A stretch of 64,000 nt of DNA from Gracilibacillus dipsosauri (GCF_003176895.1 NZ_QGTD01000001.1:160220-224219), one strand, 5' to 3'; shown: positions 34,389 through 44,600, numbered from the stretch's first letter. Notes: generated by a model not told the origin, from the sequence alone. Made by a program: numbers and translations.

Positions 34389-36263
34389 ATGTATTTATCA
34401 AATATGACTATAGAAAATTTCAGAGGCATATCATCAATGAATTTGTCTTTTAAAAAAGATATCAATATCATAATTGGAGAAAATGGTGCTCATAAATCAA
34501 CCATAATAGATGCAATTCGATTATTATACAATTTTGGGGTGCCTTATAAGCAAATATATATTAAAAACGAGGACTTTTTTACAAATAGTGAAACAGGAGA
34601 GTCTGAAGACATTATTTCTATTACATATGAATTTAGAGGATTAACTGAAATACAAAAAGGAACCTTATATGAATATATAATTTTTGACTCCTCAGAGGAT
34701 TATGCATCGATAACAATAAATTATGAAAGAAGACAGGATAAACATCCAAAATTCAATTATTTTACTGGGGGAAATCCAGGACAAAGAGCAAATTCCGGTA
34801 CATTTGAAATTTTTCAACATTATTTTTTAGGAGCGTTAAGAGACAGTACAAGTGATTTACTTTCTCCCCAAAAGAATCTTCTTGCAAAAGTAATAAAAAG
34901 AAGTATCGATACCAATAACTCAGAACAAGAATTCAAAGACATTATGACTAATGCCAACAGTGAGTTATTAGGAAGGGACGAAGTAAGTTCTACTAAAGAA
35001 AATATAAACAGTAACCTGAATGATATGTATTCGTCTATCCCCAATATCGGTCTGCATATTGAACAATCAAAAATTGAACCCATTGTTAATGCAATTAAGC
35101 CATTTCTGCCTTTTTCCAATCCTATAGAGAACAATACAGGTTTAAGCTTATTTCAAAATAGCCTTGGTTACAATAACTTAATATATATTGCGACAGTATT
35201 AAGTGACATGAACGATAGGGTCAATAAGGATGAAACTATACATCATGCTCTTCTAATCGAAGAACCAGAAGCACACTTACATCCACAATTACAATTAAAT
35301 TTATATAATTTTCTAAAAGACCAAATTTGCAATGATAATTGTCAACTGTTTATAACATCCCACTCTCCCACATTAACCTCTAAGACTGAATTAGAAAAAT
35401 TATTTACTGTTGATACAAATTCCTTTAAATGTGTTGGAGAAATGTTTGAGGATAGAGTTAATGAAAATTTAACCCAAAATAATAGAACTATGAATGATAA
35501 TGATTTTTTAAGTAAGAGGAAAATGTTAGAGAGGTATTTAGATGTAACAAAATCACAAATGTTGTACGCTAAATCATTAATCCTAGTTGAAGGAATTTCA
35601 GAAGAGTTATTACTATCAACTTTTGCAGAATTTGAAGGATTTAAATTTGAGGAAAAAGATATTGAATTAGTCCAAACCGGGACTTCTTTCTATCCGTTCC
35701 TTCTTTTATTTAATTCTACAGATGAAAATAAAAGGATAGCAAAAAAAGTATCCGTTGTAACTGATGATGATCGATTTACTGACTCTAAAAAAGCAGAATA
35801 TTCTTTTGATTATTTGGTTTTAGATGACTACAACAAACTAAATGAATTGCGTGAAAATATATCTAATTCTGCTATAAGCTCACGAATAAATAATCTGAAT
35901 TCATTTAAAAATGGACAAGAAAATATTGAAACCTTTACTGCATATAAAACATTTGAGTATGAGATAACAAAATCAAATGTTCCAGATAGAAAAGAAGACA
36001 TCTTTTCCAACCTAATATTTCTATATTTAGTAGAAACCCAAAACTCAAAGTTAACTCAAATTCAGTCTTACATAGAGCAATGTCCCAGCACTTTAACTGA
36101 TATTTATAAAACAAACATAGCAATGCTTATGTGGAAAGCGCTACCGAGTAAGGCAGAGTTTGCTCAGGATTTCGCTTATTTTTTATTACAATATAAAGAT
36201 GATGAACGATATAACTTTAATATACCTAATTATATACGTGATTCGTTTAACCATTTAAGGTAG
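34389..36263 (+). CDS. gajA: Gabija-type GajA: OLD-family ATPase with TOPRIM nuclease domain
   Basis: This 624-residue protein has an ABC-type ATPase head and a C-terminal TOPRIM nuclease. The ATPase parts are the Walker A GENGAHKST (30-38), the Walker B/D-loop LLIEEPEAHLHP (288-299) and the H-loop TSHSPT (323-328). TOPRIM residues are Glu401 in LILVEGISEE and the Asp triplet 459-461 in VVTDDDRF. A UvrD-like helicase gene follows after 10 bp, which makes this an OLD class 2 / Gabija pair. GajA cuts DNA when nucleotide pools fall during phage infection. The Walker A is odd: the family has GxxGxGKS, but the last glycine is His here. The start ATG is preceded by a weak AGGTGA. The length is a little above the type GajA (578). 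Confidence 0.86.
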   Translation: MYLSNMTIENFRGISSMNLSFKKDINIIIGENGAHKSTIIDAIRLLYNFGVPYKQIYIKNEDFFTNSETGESEDIISITYEFRGLTEIQKGTLYEYIIFDSSEDYASITINYERRQDKHPKFNYFTGGNPGQRANSGTFEIFQHYFLGALRDSTSDLLSPQKNLLAKVIKRSIDTNNSEQEFKDIMTNANSELLGRDEVSSTKENINSNLNDMYSSIPNIGLHIEQSKIEPIVNAIKPFLPFSNPIENNTGLSLFQNSLGYNNLIYIATVLSDMNDRVNKDETIHHALLIEEPEAHLHPQLQLNLYNFLKDQICNDNCQLFITSHSPTLTSKTELEKLFTVDTNSFKCVGEMFEDRVNENLTQNNRTMNDNDFLSKRKMLERYLDVTKSQMLYAKSLILVEGISEELLLSTFAEFEGFKFEEKDIELVQTGTSFYPFLLLFNSTDENKRIAKKVSVVTDDDRFTDSKKAEYSFDYLVLDDYNKLNELRENISNSAISSRINNLNSFKNGQENIETFTAYKTFEYEITKSNVPDRKEDIFSNLIFLYLVETQNSKLTQIQSYIEQCPSTLTDIYKTNIAMLMWKALPSKAEFAQDFAYFLLQYKDDERYNFNIPNYIRDSFNHLR

Positions 36264-36273
36264 GTAATAAACT

Positions 36274-38001
36274 ATGAATTTTGATATGAATGAAGAAAGG
36301 GAACAATATATATATGAACGAGGAAAGATCATTGTTAATGCATGTCCAGGTAGTGGTAAAACTACCTCTGTAGGTTATAAATTAATGAACCTCGTTAACA
36401 ACTGGGACTATAAATGTTCAGGTATAGCTTGTTTATCCTTTACAAACGTTGCTAAAAATGAGATTAATGATAAATTTTTTGATTTTAATAAAGCATCACT
36501 TAATTATCCGCATCTAATATCTACTATTGATAGTTTTATTAACAGATATATTACCTTACCACATTTTAAAACCAAATATCGATGTCAAGGTAGACCTATG
36601 ATATTAGAAAATGATTCTATACTTGACTCTTTATCGTTTCAACAGTTTAGAATTAACAATAGACCAATACAGTATATATATCCACCTTCAAAGATTGACA
36701 TTAATGTAGATGGAACTTTTTTATTCAATGGCAATTCATTAGATTTAAGTGATGAAGATAAAATAATCTTTGATCGCTATTGCAGAACCCTTAAAAATCA
36801 CCAATTTTTAAGGGGTTTATTAAAAAACTCAGATTCACTTTATGCAGCCTACCAGATATTATTAAATAATCCTAGAATTGCAAACTCGTTGGCTAAAAGG
36901 TTTAAATACATTATCGTAGATGAAGCTCAGGACACTTCAGAAATACAACACTTAATAATAGATCAATTAATTGATAATGGGCTTAAAAACATTGAGTTAA
37001 TCGGCGACCCTTATCAGTCTCTTTATGAATGGAGAAACGCTAGACCAGATCTTTTTTTAGAGAAAGTTGCCTCTGTAGATTGGACTTCACTAGAATTCAC
37101 AAGATGCAAAAGATCATTAGAACCTATAGTAAAAGCATATAGTTTATTTCGTGTTCAAGAACATAATAATTTAGTTGGTCAAGAACTAAGAGATGATAAC
37201 GAAAAACCCATCCATATCATATACTTTAAAAACTATGATCAACTTGTTAGTAAATATGAAGAAATATCTTCTGAATACCGCAGAAAGAAAATTTTAGTAA
37301 GAGGTACATCGCTACTTAGGGAGCTAAATGCCCTTAATACTTACATTGATTTGTGGAAAGAAACGCCTTTTTCGCCTTTACAGTTTATATACGCAAAGGA
37401 AGAGTTACAAAATGGAGATATAAAGTCTGCAATAAATAGATTATTTAACTGTATCCCTTTATTAATTAATCCTGATTTTGCTAACAATGTAAAATCAAAA
37501 CAGGATTTTATTGAAGTTAATAGAGATAACCACTCATTTACAGCGAAACTACTTTTATTATTAAAAAGTATTCCAGACTTTAACAAAACTTTAACTGAAT
37601 GGAATGATGAAGTAAAAGAAACCTGCAGTAGTATTTTTGAATTAGAATCACCTCCAACCTTTGTTTTAAAAGCAGGGATACACAGACCAAAGCACTCAAT
37701 GTTGGTTAGTCAACTTTTCGAAAGAACAGTTAATTCAACAAATGTAAGTACTATACACAAGGTAAAAGGGAAAACATACGATTCAATTATGATTGTACTT
37801 AGTCCTAATAGTTCCGGTCAGAGTTTATCTATTAACGACTTTATTAGGCCTGATGAGATGCCAGATGAAAAAAAGCGATTATTGTATGTAGCAATGTCAC
37901 GACCAAAGTGGCAATTAGTGGTGGCAGTTCCAAACCAAAGTAGGTTGACAGTTGAACGTCATGCTGAACTTTTTGGTGACTGTATAGTACACGAAATATA
38001 A
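36274..38001 (+). CDS. gajB: Gabija-type GajB: UvrD/PcrA-like superfamily 1 helicase
   Basis: This 575-residue SF1 helicase has the Walker A VNACPGSGKTTS (21-32), motif Ia LSFTNVAKNEI, Walker B FKYIIVDEAQDTSEIQ (about residue 214), motif III IELIGDPYQSLYEWRNA, and the C-terminal VSTIHKVKGKTYDSIM and LLYVAMSRPKWQLVV. It is translationally close to gajA (10-bp gap, GTAGG before the ATG) and is the expected partner in a GajAB complex, where it is thought to respond to DNA ends or single-stranded DNA. It lacks the long insert subdomains of housekeeping UvrD, like other GajB proteins. It is closed by the terminator at 38064. Confidence 0.85.
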   Translation: MNFDMNEEREQYIYERGKIIVNACPGSGKTTSVGYKLMNLVNNWDYKCSGIACLSFTNVAKNEINDKFFDFNKASLNYPHLISTIDSFINRYITLPHFKTKYRCQGRPMILENDSILDSLSFQQFRINNRPIQYIYPPSKIDINVDGTFLFNGNSLDLSDEDKIIFDRYCRTLKNHQFLRGLLKNSDSLYAAYQILLNNPRIANSLAKRFKYIIVDEAQDTSEIQHLIIDQLIDNGLKNIELIGDPYQSLYEWRNARPDLFLEKVASVDWTSLEFTRCKRSLEPIVKAYSLFRVQEHNNLVGQELRDDNEKPIHIIYFKNYDQLVSKYEEISSEYRRKKILVRGTSLLRELNALNTYIDLWKETPFSPLQFIYAKEELQNGDIKSAINRLFNCIPLLINPDFANNVKSKQDFIEVNRDNHSFTAKLLLLLKSIPDFNKTLTEWNDEVKETCSSIFELESPPTFVLKAGIHRPKHSMLVSQLFERTVNSTNVSTIHKVKGKTYDSIMIVLSPNSSGQSLSINDFIRPDEMPDEKKRLLYVAMSRPKWQLVVAVPNQSRLTVERHAELFGDCIVHEI

Positions 38002-38063
38002 AATTATTTCATTTGTCATTCATTTAATTTATCAATTAGATAGCAGTATATTAATTTTCTATT

Positions 38064-38122
38064 AAAAAGACTACAAAACTTAAAAATTTTACATTTACCT
38101 TTACAAATTTTGTAGTCTTTTT
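38064..38122 (+). terminator. Terminator after gajAB
   Basis: AAAGACTACAAAA (38066-38078) and TTTTGTAGTCTTT (38108-38120) form a 13-bp perfect stem across a 29-base loop, followed by TT. Confidence 0.8.
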
Positions 38123-38315
38123 GACTTACTGTTTGTTCCATTTAAACCCCCAATAACGGGAAATCATATTACTCTTAATTAACAAAAACTAATTGCTACA
38201 ACACAACAAAATATAAAATATTTATTGGGTATAAAAGTGTGTTTCCTACAGAAACCTCATCCCTAGTTTCCCTTCTTATTATCCGATGTTCAAAAATTAA
38301 GGAACGATCTTGTGC

Positions 38316-38342
38316 ACGAAAAAAAGCACCAATTTCGGTGCT
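38316..38342 (-). terminator. Minus-strand terminator inside the cargo
   Basis: AGCACC (38325-38330) and GGTGCT (38337-38342) form a stem. On the minus strand it is followed by TTTTTTT. It implies a minus-strand transcript coming from the right, presumably the small frame at 38530-38796. Confidence 0.65.
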
Positions 38343-38529
38343 GTTAACCACTTATTCATTTTATACATTTCGTTATAATTCTTAAGAAATTCATTGATCT
38401 CACTCAAATAATTGAAGTTTATAATTAGAGTATGATTCAAAGTAATATTCAAAAACACCTTCATGTAACTCATGATATTCATATTAGTTCTTGGCTGCAT
38501 AAGGCAATCCATAAAAAATCCTGAAAAAC

Positions 38530-38796
38530 CTATTCAGAGTCATTGTGTTTCTCAAGTAATTCTGAATAGTTACTCTGAACACTTTCTATGTACTCTTCCC
38601 ATTCAATTGGTTTTGGACACCCCTTCGATCTGATATGACTTTTCAAAAATTTGATCCATTCTTTATCAAGGCACCTCACTCCAATACAAATACTTGAATT
38701 AATTTTTAAGCAAGTCCAATACTTTATGATTTTTCTTTTTTCTAGTTTACCATATATTAAACAACTATTAATATTTTTGAAATGCTTCTTCTTCAA
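38530..38796 (-). CDS. Possible small cargo gene or remnant, function unknown
   Basis: This minus-strand frame has 88 codons from a TTG start. It contains SSICIGVRCLDKEWIKFLKSHIRSKGCPKPIEWEEYIESVQ, with well-spaced Trp and Cys residues that look protein-like. A strong minus-strand terminator follows at 38316, which supports transcription. There is no clear ribosome binding site and the N-terminus is not convincing, so it may be the tail of a decayed gene. I do not recognise the family. Confidence 0.35.
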   Translation of the reverse strand: MKKKHFKNINSCLIYGKLEKRKIIKYWTCLKINSSICIGVRCLDKEWIKFLKSHIRSKGCPKPIEWEEYIESVQSNYSELLEKHNDSE

Positions 38797-38799
38797 TTA

Positions 38800-39262
38800 C
38801 TTCTTATGCTTTCGCTATACTTTTTTATGACTTGAAACATAGTTTAAATCGTCTTTTCGTGTATTTTTATGATTTAAATAATCACTCCTTAAATTCTTTT
38901 ATATTCCATTGAGAAAGTAAGCATAGGATATATTGGTCTAACATGTCTTGTTGAGTTAATCGTTCTTATTTAAGAAGTTATTAAAAGAATTTTTATTAAT
39001 TAGAAAACTTAGTGCTTCATTGTTCAGCTTATTAGTATCAAAACAAATTTGATTGTTATTTAACACATTAAAGTTGGTTAATACTCTAAACAAATAAAAG
39101 CATAAGATAATGTTTGTTATTAATAACATACTTCTAATGGTTTAACTTTCTTTTAATTCATTAGAACCTTCAAAAAGTCTATTATTAGTTGGGTAATGGG
39201 CATAATGATTTGAAGTAATTATAAAAATTCCAAAATATTTAATCCATAAATATATTTTAAAG
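38800..39262. other. AT-rich cargo spacer
   Basis: About 460 bp with very low GC and no supported coding region. It separates the gajAB side from the promoter of the STAND gene. Confidence 0.45.
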
Positions 39263-39308
39263 GTAAAACTTACCTATTATTTATGATAAAATATTAGGTA
39301 AGTTTTAC
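39263..39308. promoter_or_regulatory. 14-bp perfect inverted repeat over a promoter of the STAND gene
   Basis: GTAAAACTTACCTA (39263-39276) and TAGGTAAGTTTTAC (39295-39308) are exact inverted arms 18 bp apart. Between them lies TATGATAAAAT, which contains a -10-like element. No T-run follows, so it is not a simple terminator. It is 70 bp upstream of the STAND start and probably an operator, or a leader hairpin. Confidence 0.6.
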
Positions 39309-39377
39309 TAGGATCCAGGAATAATTAAATAGTTCTGGAACCATTTATTATAATTATATAAGTGAGGGGTGGCACGA

Positions 39378-42300
39378 TTGGCTATATCTTTAGAAAATAA
39401 TTTTGAAATTGATGACCTTACCTTTTTATCAGGAACCATACCATCTAAAAAAGACGATGAAATTGAACGTGATTTTATTATAAAAAATATTGAACAGACG
39501 TTTAATAATAGTAATAATATAATTATGATAGAGGGATTAGGTGCGACAGGTAAAACTACTTTACTTTCACAATTTGCAAGAAAGCATAAAAGTAACTGTA
39601 TATCTTTCTTTATTGGAGAAGATTATTGGAAATCAAATATTTCTTACTTTCTAACTGAACTTTGCTTACAAATGGAGGCTGTTTGTAGCCCTGCTCTTAA
39701 GAAGCGTTTGGAAGGATATGATATAGAAGATTTAGCTGATCGCGATCTAAAACAGCTTTTCTCAAGGTTGTATTCAGACCTTGTAAGGCAGTCAAAAAAT
39801 AGTGGCTCTATTTTTTATTTTGTCGTTGATGGCTTAGATAAAATTAGTACAGAAAATAAAGAAGAAAGCATATTAAAGTATATACCTCTTGGCGATGAAG
39901 GTGTCTACATCCTACTAAGTAGTGAAAAGGGGCATTCATATGAATTTACTTACTCCCCCTTACAAATTCCTTTTTTTTCTCGCCCTGAAGTAAATATGTT
40001 ATTGTCTAAATATCTTTCAGAAGATGATATAAATACCGTCTACATTGCGTCCGATGGTATGCCTGGTTATATTAATGAGATTTTACGACAACTAAAAATA
40101 ACTGATAATATAAAAGATGTAATAAATAACTTACCATCAAGTTTTAAAAGGTTGCTAGAGAAAAACTGGTCACAATATGATAGTACAGATATTGATTTTA
40201 CGGACCTACTTTCCCTTTTGGCATTTTCACCAGAGAAATTATTAAAAGATGATGTAATTAAAATTATCAAGATTTCTAACAACCAACTTGAAGCGTATAT
40301 AGAACAAACCAGTTTCCTTTTTGTAAATGAAGGCTACCTTGAATTACTAAGTCCTTATAAAAACTTTTTAAAAGAGAAATTAGAAGAAAATAAAATTTAC
40401 ATAACACAAAAAATGATAAAGTTTTATGAAATAAACTCAGAACAAACAAGTTCAGTAGTTTACTTACCTCGACTTTACCAAGAGAATCAAGATTATGATG
40501 CTTTAGTTAACCTTATTGACACAACATACCTTAGAAATACTTTAAAAACAACACAGCAAATATCTTTAGTAAGAGAAAATTTAAATATTCTTTCAAGTAT
40601 GACTTATAAAAATAAAGATTGGCAACTATTGTCCTGGACTATACTTACAGATTCTGTATTTACAGAAATAGTTCATACAACTCCCAAAATTGAAAGTCAA
40701 ATTAAAGCCTTATTATCACTAGACTCATACGAAGAGGCTTTAAAATTGGCATATTTATGTGAGTTACCAGAAGATAGACTTATTCTACTATCACATATTT
40801 GTAGATTTATGAAAAAAGCAGGTATAGATATTTCTAAAGATCTTATAAAAAGTATAGAAGAGTCTATTAATCTAATAGATAACACAGTAGGTTTGAGTGA
40901 ACAACTAATTAATAAACTTTTAAATATTTGTTCGAACCTATTCTCAATTAATGCAGCTCTATCTCTAAAATTACTGGAAAGAGTTGTGGAGAAAACTGGA
41001 GACAATGTTAAAAAAGATAAATTAATGGATTACTTACTTGTTAGACTCTTGTTTAGAGTAGACGACGAGGATGAAGGTGTTAATCAGTTAAAAGATAGAA
41101 TTGGTGATTATGAATTACAAGATCTTCTAAAGATCACAAATGATATAGAAGAGGAAAACTATGAGGAAGTAATAAATCAAGTTAAAAATATAAGTGATAC
41201 TTCGGCGAAACTTTTTTACCTCTCTAACTGGTGCATGAAAAATAAATCAAATAAAAATATAATTACTGTAGTTGATTATGCATTACAAATTATGACAGAA
41301 AGTGATGAATATACACCAACTTTGAAGCTTTTGAAACAATTCTCGGAAGTTTTAACCAAATCTACCGAATACGATAAGATATCTAAACTTATTGAAAAAA
41401 TCGAAAACTTGAAGTTCACTATACTAAAAAACCCATTTGTAGATTATGCAAATCTTGAACTGGTCCTATCTAAAATTGAAAATAACTGGTCAACAGATTT
41501 AGCTGAAGAAAGATTTTATAAAATTTATTTTGAATTAGATGAGATTCAAGATGAAGATACGAAGTGTTTAGTTCTAATATATCTAATTGAAGCACAATCG
41601 GAATTGTTTAGCGATGATCACCAATTGTTCTCAGATCTGAAAGATCAGTTAGTCGTGTCTTACAACAAATTACTAACTGCATCTGCTGACCATTATAAAA
41701 TTACTAAAAAGATTCTATCTAAACTAACAGAATTTGACAAGTCTTTAGCATTTAGATTTGCACAAAAATTAAATACCAAACAAAGAAGGTTTAAAGCATA
41801 TCAAGAGATTATAGATACCCACAGTAAAAACCAAAATATTGATTTTAATTTTGTATTAGATATTTTAGAAGAAATCGATGATAAGAGACACAAAGACTGG
41901 GTATTTGTACGATTCCTAAAGAATTGCGTAGTTTCAAATGCTCCTGCCCCAAACGATATAAAGGGTAAAATTTTTGGTATAGTAAAAAATATTAGAAGTA
42001 ACATTGGTAAAACCTTAGCATTTGGGCACTACTTAAATATTATTAGTGGAGATGAGAATAAGTCACAGGCAGCATTTAATGAGCTTATTATTAGCTTGCA
42101 GAAAATTGACAAACAAAGTGATAAAAAAGATATAGGGTATAGGATTGTTCAGATATTAAGTGAATCTCACCGAGATTTAGCCATTGAACTCTATGAAAAA
42201 ATAAATAAAGAATATGATCAAGAAGGGAATATTTTTGATACAAGGTTACATGACGTATTTACTAAAGTTACTGAAATGCTAATCCGAATGATTCCTGATA

Positions 42301-44288
42301 TTTTGAAATCTGAGGATTATAGATTTAAAATCAATTATATCAAAAGTAGTATTGCTTCAATACCTTCTTCGCATGAGCAATGCAAATTATTGACAAGTTT
42401 AGCTCTTAGGTGTGAAGCCAATGGTAAAAATGAGTATATAGGAGAAATATCTGAAAAATGTTTCGATATATTAGAAACAGTTGATGACCCGGAAACCTAT
42501 TCAAAGATTATTATTGACATCGCACCATTACTATATATATATGAAGAAAACATATTATTTGAAAAATTAGAAAATGTAAATAGCATTTTTTTACATGATG
42601 AGGCAATTGCTAATACAATTCAATATATTCTTACGAAAAGACCTAGTGAAGATCCAATTGATGGTAAGTCGTCCTTGCACAAAGTAAACTATCCTGAAGC
42701 ATTAAATATTTGTAATCTTATAGGAAAAGTAACTAATGATGTAAATATTTATTATTTAATATCTTGTCTAGTTGATGCTATGATAGAACCCACTTCTAAT
42801 AATAGTTATAAAAGTTTATTAAGAGAAAAACAGTTACTTACAATTACGCAAAAACTTGTACAAATAATTAACAATAAGTTGCCTGATAATTTAAATATAA
42901 AACACAATGGTTATAAAATCGCATGTTTTGGATACCTTACGAAACTTCGTGATACGTCTTCAAATAAAGCAACTGAAAGATGGGAAACACTCTTTCCTTC
43001 AAGAAATGAACTAAAAAGAAGTGCTACAAATATAAATAATATTTCTGATAGAATTTTTGTTTTAACTACTTTAGGAGGGGCTTGGCATAAAACCAATCCT
43101 GATCTAGGGATTACTTGTATTAGAGAAGCTGAAAAACATTTAAATGAAATTAATAATTTGACGGATCGAGTATCAAAATATGAAACTGTAGCAGAATCTT
43201 ACCAAGATACTTCAAATAAAAAAGCAGCAAAATTCGTAATTGAAGAGGCAATGAGAATTGTGAAAAATTGTTCGTCTGAAGAAGGGCGAGATCAATTATT
43301 AGGGGGATTGATCGATTTAGCTCACACTATTAATCCGGAACTAGCACAGAGTTTCGCTTCAAGCATTGATTCCTCTGATAGCTTAATAAATCTGAACGAA
43401 AAATTAATTACACTTAACTTACACTCAGATCCGAAAAAAGTTGAAAATTACAAAAATAAAGAAACAAATAGGGTTTTAAATGAATTATATACTAAAATGA
43501 TGAGAACAATTTGTTCTGGTAAAGGGAGTAGCCAACATGATGAAGTAATTGGTCAATATATTAATTTATCATTAGGAAACAGGTTTGAAACAATAATATT
43601 AGGTTTATCCTGGTATATTGAAAATAAGATTATTAGCTTTAAGAATCATACTCAATCCACTCTAAATGATTTATTTATGACTTCTCTACAATTACTTGAT
43701 TTAATAAGAAGTGTTGAAGTTTCTCTATACGATAACAAATCAACAAATCAGGAAGTAGGAATGTATAAACTATTAAGTCAAACAAGTGTGTTTACATTTG
43801 GTTTGGAGGAACAAAAAGAAGCATATGATTTTATTAAGAATTGGATATCTGAAAATGCAAAAAATTATTTAAAGATATATGATCCTTACTTTAATGAGGA
43901 AATGTTGGGATTTATTAAAAGCATAGTATCAGATTGTAGAGTATTTATATACACTTCTATCAAAACGAATGAATTAGAAAATTTGCCTGAAAGATATAAT
44001 TCTTACTGGTATGATATATGTGATCAAGTACCACCAGAAACTCATTTTCATATTTACTCAACAAAATCTGGTAACACTCCACTTCATGATAGATTTATAA
44101 TTGGTGAAAAATCTGGTTTAAATTTAGGAACTTCTTTGAGTGGTTTAGGCAGTAAATTCTCAACAATAAAAGTTTTAGATATAGAAGAGAAAGAAAAAAT
44201 AGAAACAGAAATAATAGGACCATTAACGACTATGCCCCCAACAGAGTATAAACAGGAAAAATTGTTGATGAAAGTGTTTTCGTTGTAA
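39378..44288 (+). CDS. STAND-type NTPase with helical repeats and C-terminal PLD-like domain, putative defence protein
   Basis: This giant protein of about 1,636 residues has three regions. The N-terminal P-loop NTPase has Walker A GLGATGKTT (about 53-61) and Walker B YFVVDGLDK (about 147-155), with the sensor-like LLSSEKG after it, as in STAND/NACHT ATPases. A long alpha-helical repeat region (about 350-1450) follows, with TPR-like units such as RIFVLTTLGGAWHKTNPDLGI-type helices. The last 170 residues contain IYDPYF and, at about 1570, LHDRFIIG followed by LGTSLSGLGSK, the pattern of a phospholipase-D-like (HKD-related) domain with HxR in place of HxK. This sensor-ATPase-effector layout resembles Avs and other NLR-like anti-phage proteins, but the effector is at the C-terminus. 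The start is TTG 39378, 8 bp after GAGGGG; GTG 39369 overlaps that site. It has no partner gene. Confidence 0.8.
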   Translation: MAISLENNFEIDDLTFLSGTIPSKKDDEIERDFIIKNIEQTFNNSNNIIMIEGLGATGKTTLLSQFARKHKSNCISFFIGEDYWKSNISYFLTELCLQMEAVCSPALKKRLEGYDIEDLADRDLKQLFSRLYSDLVRQSKNSGSIFYFVVDGLDKISTENKEESILKYIPLGDEGVYILLSSEKGHSYEFTYSPLQIPFFSRPEVNMLLSKYLSEDDINTVYIASDGMPGYINEILRQLKITDNIKDVINNLPSSFKRLLEKNWSQYDSTDIDFTDLLSLLAFSPEKLLKDDVIKIIKISNNQLEAYIEQTSFLFVNEGYLELLSPYKNFLKEKLEENKIYITQKMIKFYEINSEQTSSVVYLPRLYQENQDYDALVNLIDTTYLRNTLKTTQQISLVRENLNILSSMTYKNKDWQLLSWTILTDSVFTEIVHTTPKIESQIKALLSLDSYEEALKLAYLCELPEDRLILLSHICRFMKKAGIDISKDLIKSIEESINLIDNTVGLSEQLINKLLNICSNLFSINAALSLKLLERVVEKTGDNVKKDKLMDYLLVRLLFRVDDEDEGVNQLKDRIGDYELQDLLKITNDIEEENYEEVINQVKNISDTSAKLFYLSNWCMKNKSNKNIITVVDYALQIMTESDEYTPTLKLLKQFSEVLTKSTEYDKISKLIEKIENLKFTILKNPFVDYANLELVLSKIENNWSTDLAEERFYKIYFELDEIQDEDTKCLVLIYLIEAQSELFSDDHQLFSDLKDQLVVSYNKLLTASADHYKITKKILSKLTEFDKSLAFRFAQKLNTKQRRFKAYQEIIDTHSKNQNIDFNFVLDILEEIDDKRHKDWVFVRFLKNCVVSNAPAPNDIKGKIFGIVKNIRSNIGKTLAFGHYLNIISGDENKSQAAFNELIISLQKIDKQSDKKDIGYRIVQILSESHRDLAIELYEKINKEYDQEGNIFDTRLHDVFTKVTEMLIRMIPDILKSEDYRFKINYIKSSIASIPSSHEQCKLLTSLALRCEANGKNEYIGEISEKCFDILETVDDPETYSKIIIDIAPLLYIYEENILFEKLENVNSIFLHDEAIANTIQYILTKRPSEDPIDGKSSLHKVNYPEALNICNLIGKVTNDVNIYYLISCLVDAMIEPTSNNSYKSLLREKQLLTITQKLVQIINNKLPDNLNIKHNGYKIACFGYLTKLRDTSSNKATERWETLFPSRNELKRSATNINNISDRIFVLTTLGGAWHKTNPDLGITCIREAEKHLNEINNLTDRVSKYETVAESYQDTSNKKAAKFVIEEAMRIVKNCSSEEGRDQLLGGLIDLAHTINPELAQSFASSIDSSDSLINLNEKLITLNLHSDPKKVENYKNKETNRVLNELYTKMMRTICSGKGSSQHDEVIGQYINLSLGNRFETIILGLSWYIENKIISFKNHTQSTLNDLFMTSLQLLDLIRSVEVSLYDNKSTNQEVGMYKLLSQTSVFTFGLEEQKEAYDFIKNWISENAKNYLKIYDPYFNEEMLGFIKSIVSDCRVFIYTSIKTNELENLPERYNSYWYDICDQVPPETHFHIYSTKSGNTPLHDRFIIGEKSGLNLGTSLSGLGSKFSTIKVLDIEEKEKIETEIIGPLTTMPPTEYKQEKLLMKVFSL

Positions 44289-44295
44289 ATAATGG

Positions 44296-44334
44296 GCAAA
44301 AACCTTCACCTAATTAACAGGTGAGGGTTTTATG
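44296..44334 (+). terminator. Terminator after the STAND gene
   Basis: AAAACCT-CACCT and AGGTGA-GGTTTT pair around AATTAAC, ending in TTTTATG. It is 10 bp past the STAND stop codon. Confidence 0.85.
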
Positions 44335-44600
44335 TTTATAATATATGTATTTGCCTCCTGCCATCCTTGACTTCGTTTGTGGTAGTGGTTATTGCGGGAT
44401 GGGAAAAAAGGATCCTGCACCCAATCACTGTTAACTAAGTAGAGGGACTGCAGTAAAGGACAAGCAGCTTTACTGTGGTAAACATTTTGTCATTCACTGT
44501 TCAACCAAGTGTCAGTAGAAGGTAAATAAAACGGCAGGGGTGGTACATTTTAATGGCTGTAATCAACTAGTTATAAAAAAATATAAAGAAGTATATATTC
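44335..44600. other. Spacer between cargo and the transposition genes
   Basis: No gene is supported. CAGTAAAG and CTTTACTG form an 8-bp hairpin near 44450-44474. The stretch is richer in GC than the cargo, which may mark an older junction. Confidence 0.4.

Noticed and set aside
38297..38512. 71-codon minus-strand frame
   Set aside because: It contains the minus-strand terminator at 38316-38342 within its end and has no ribosome binding site.
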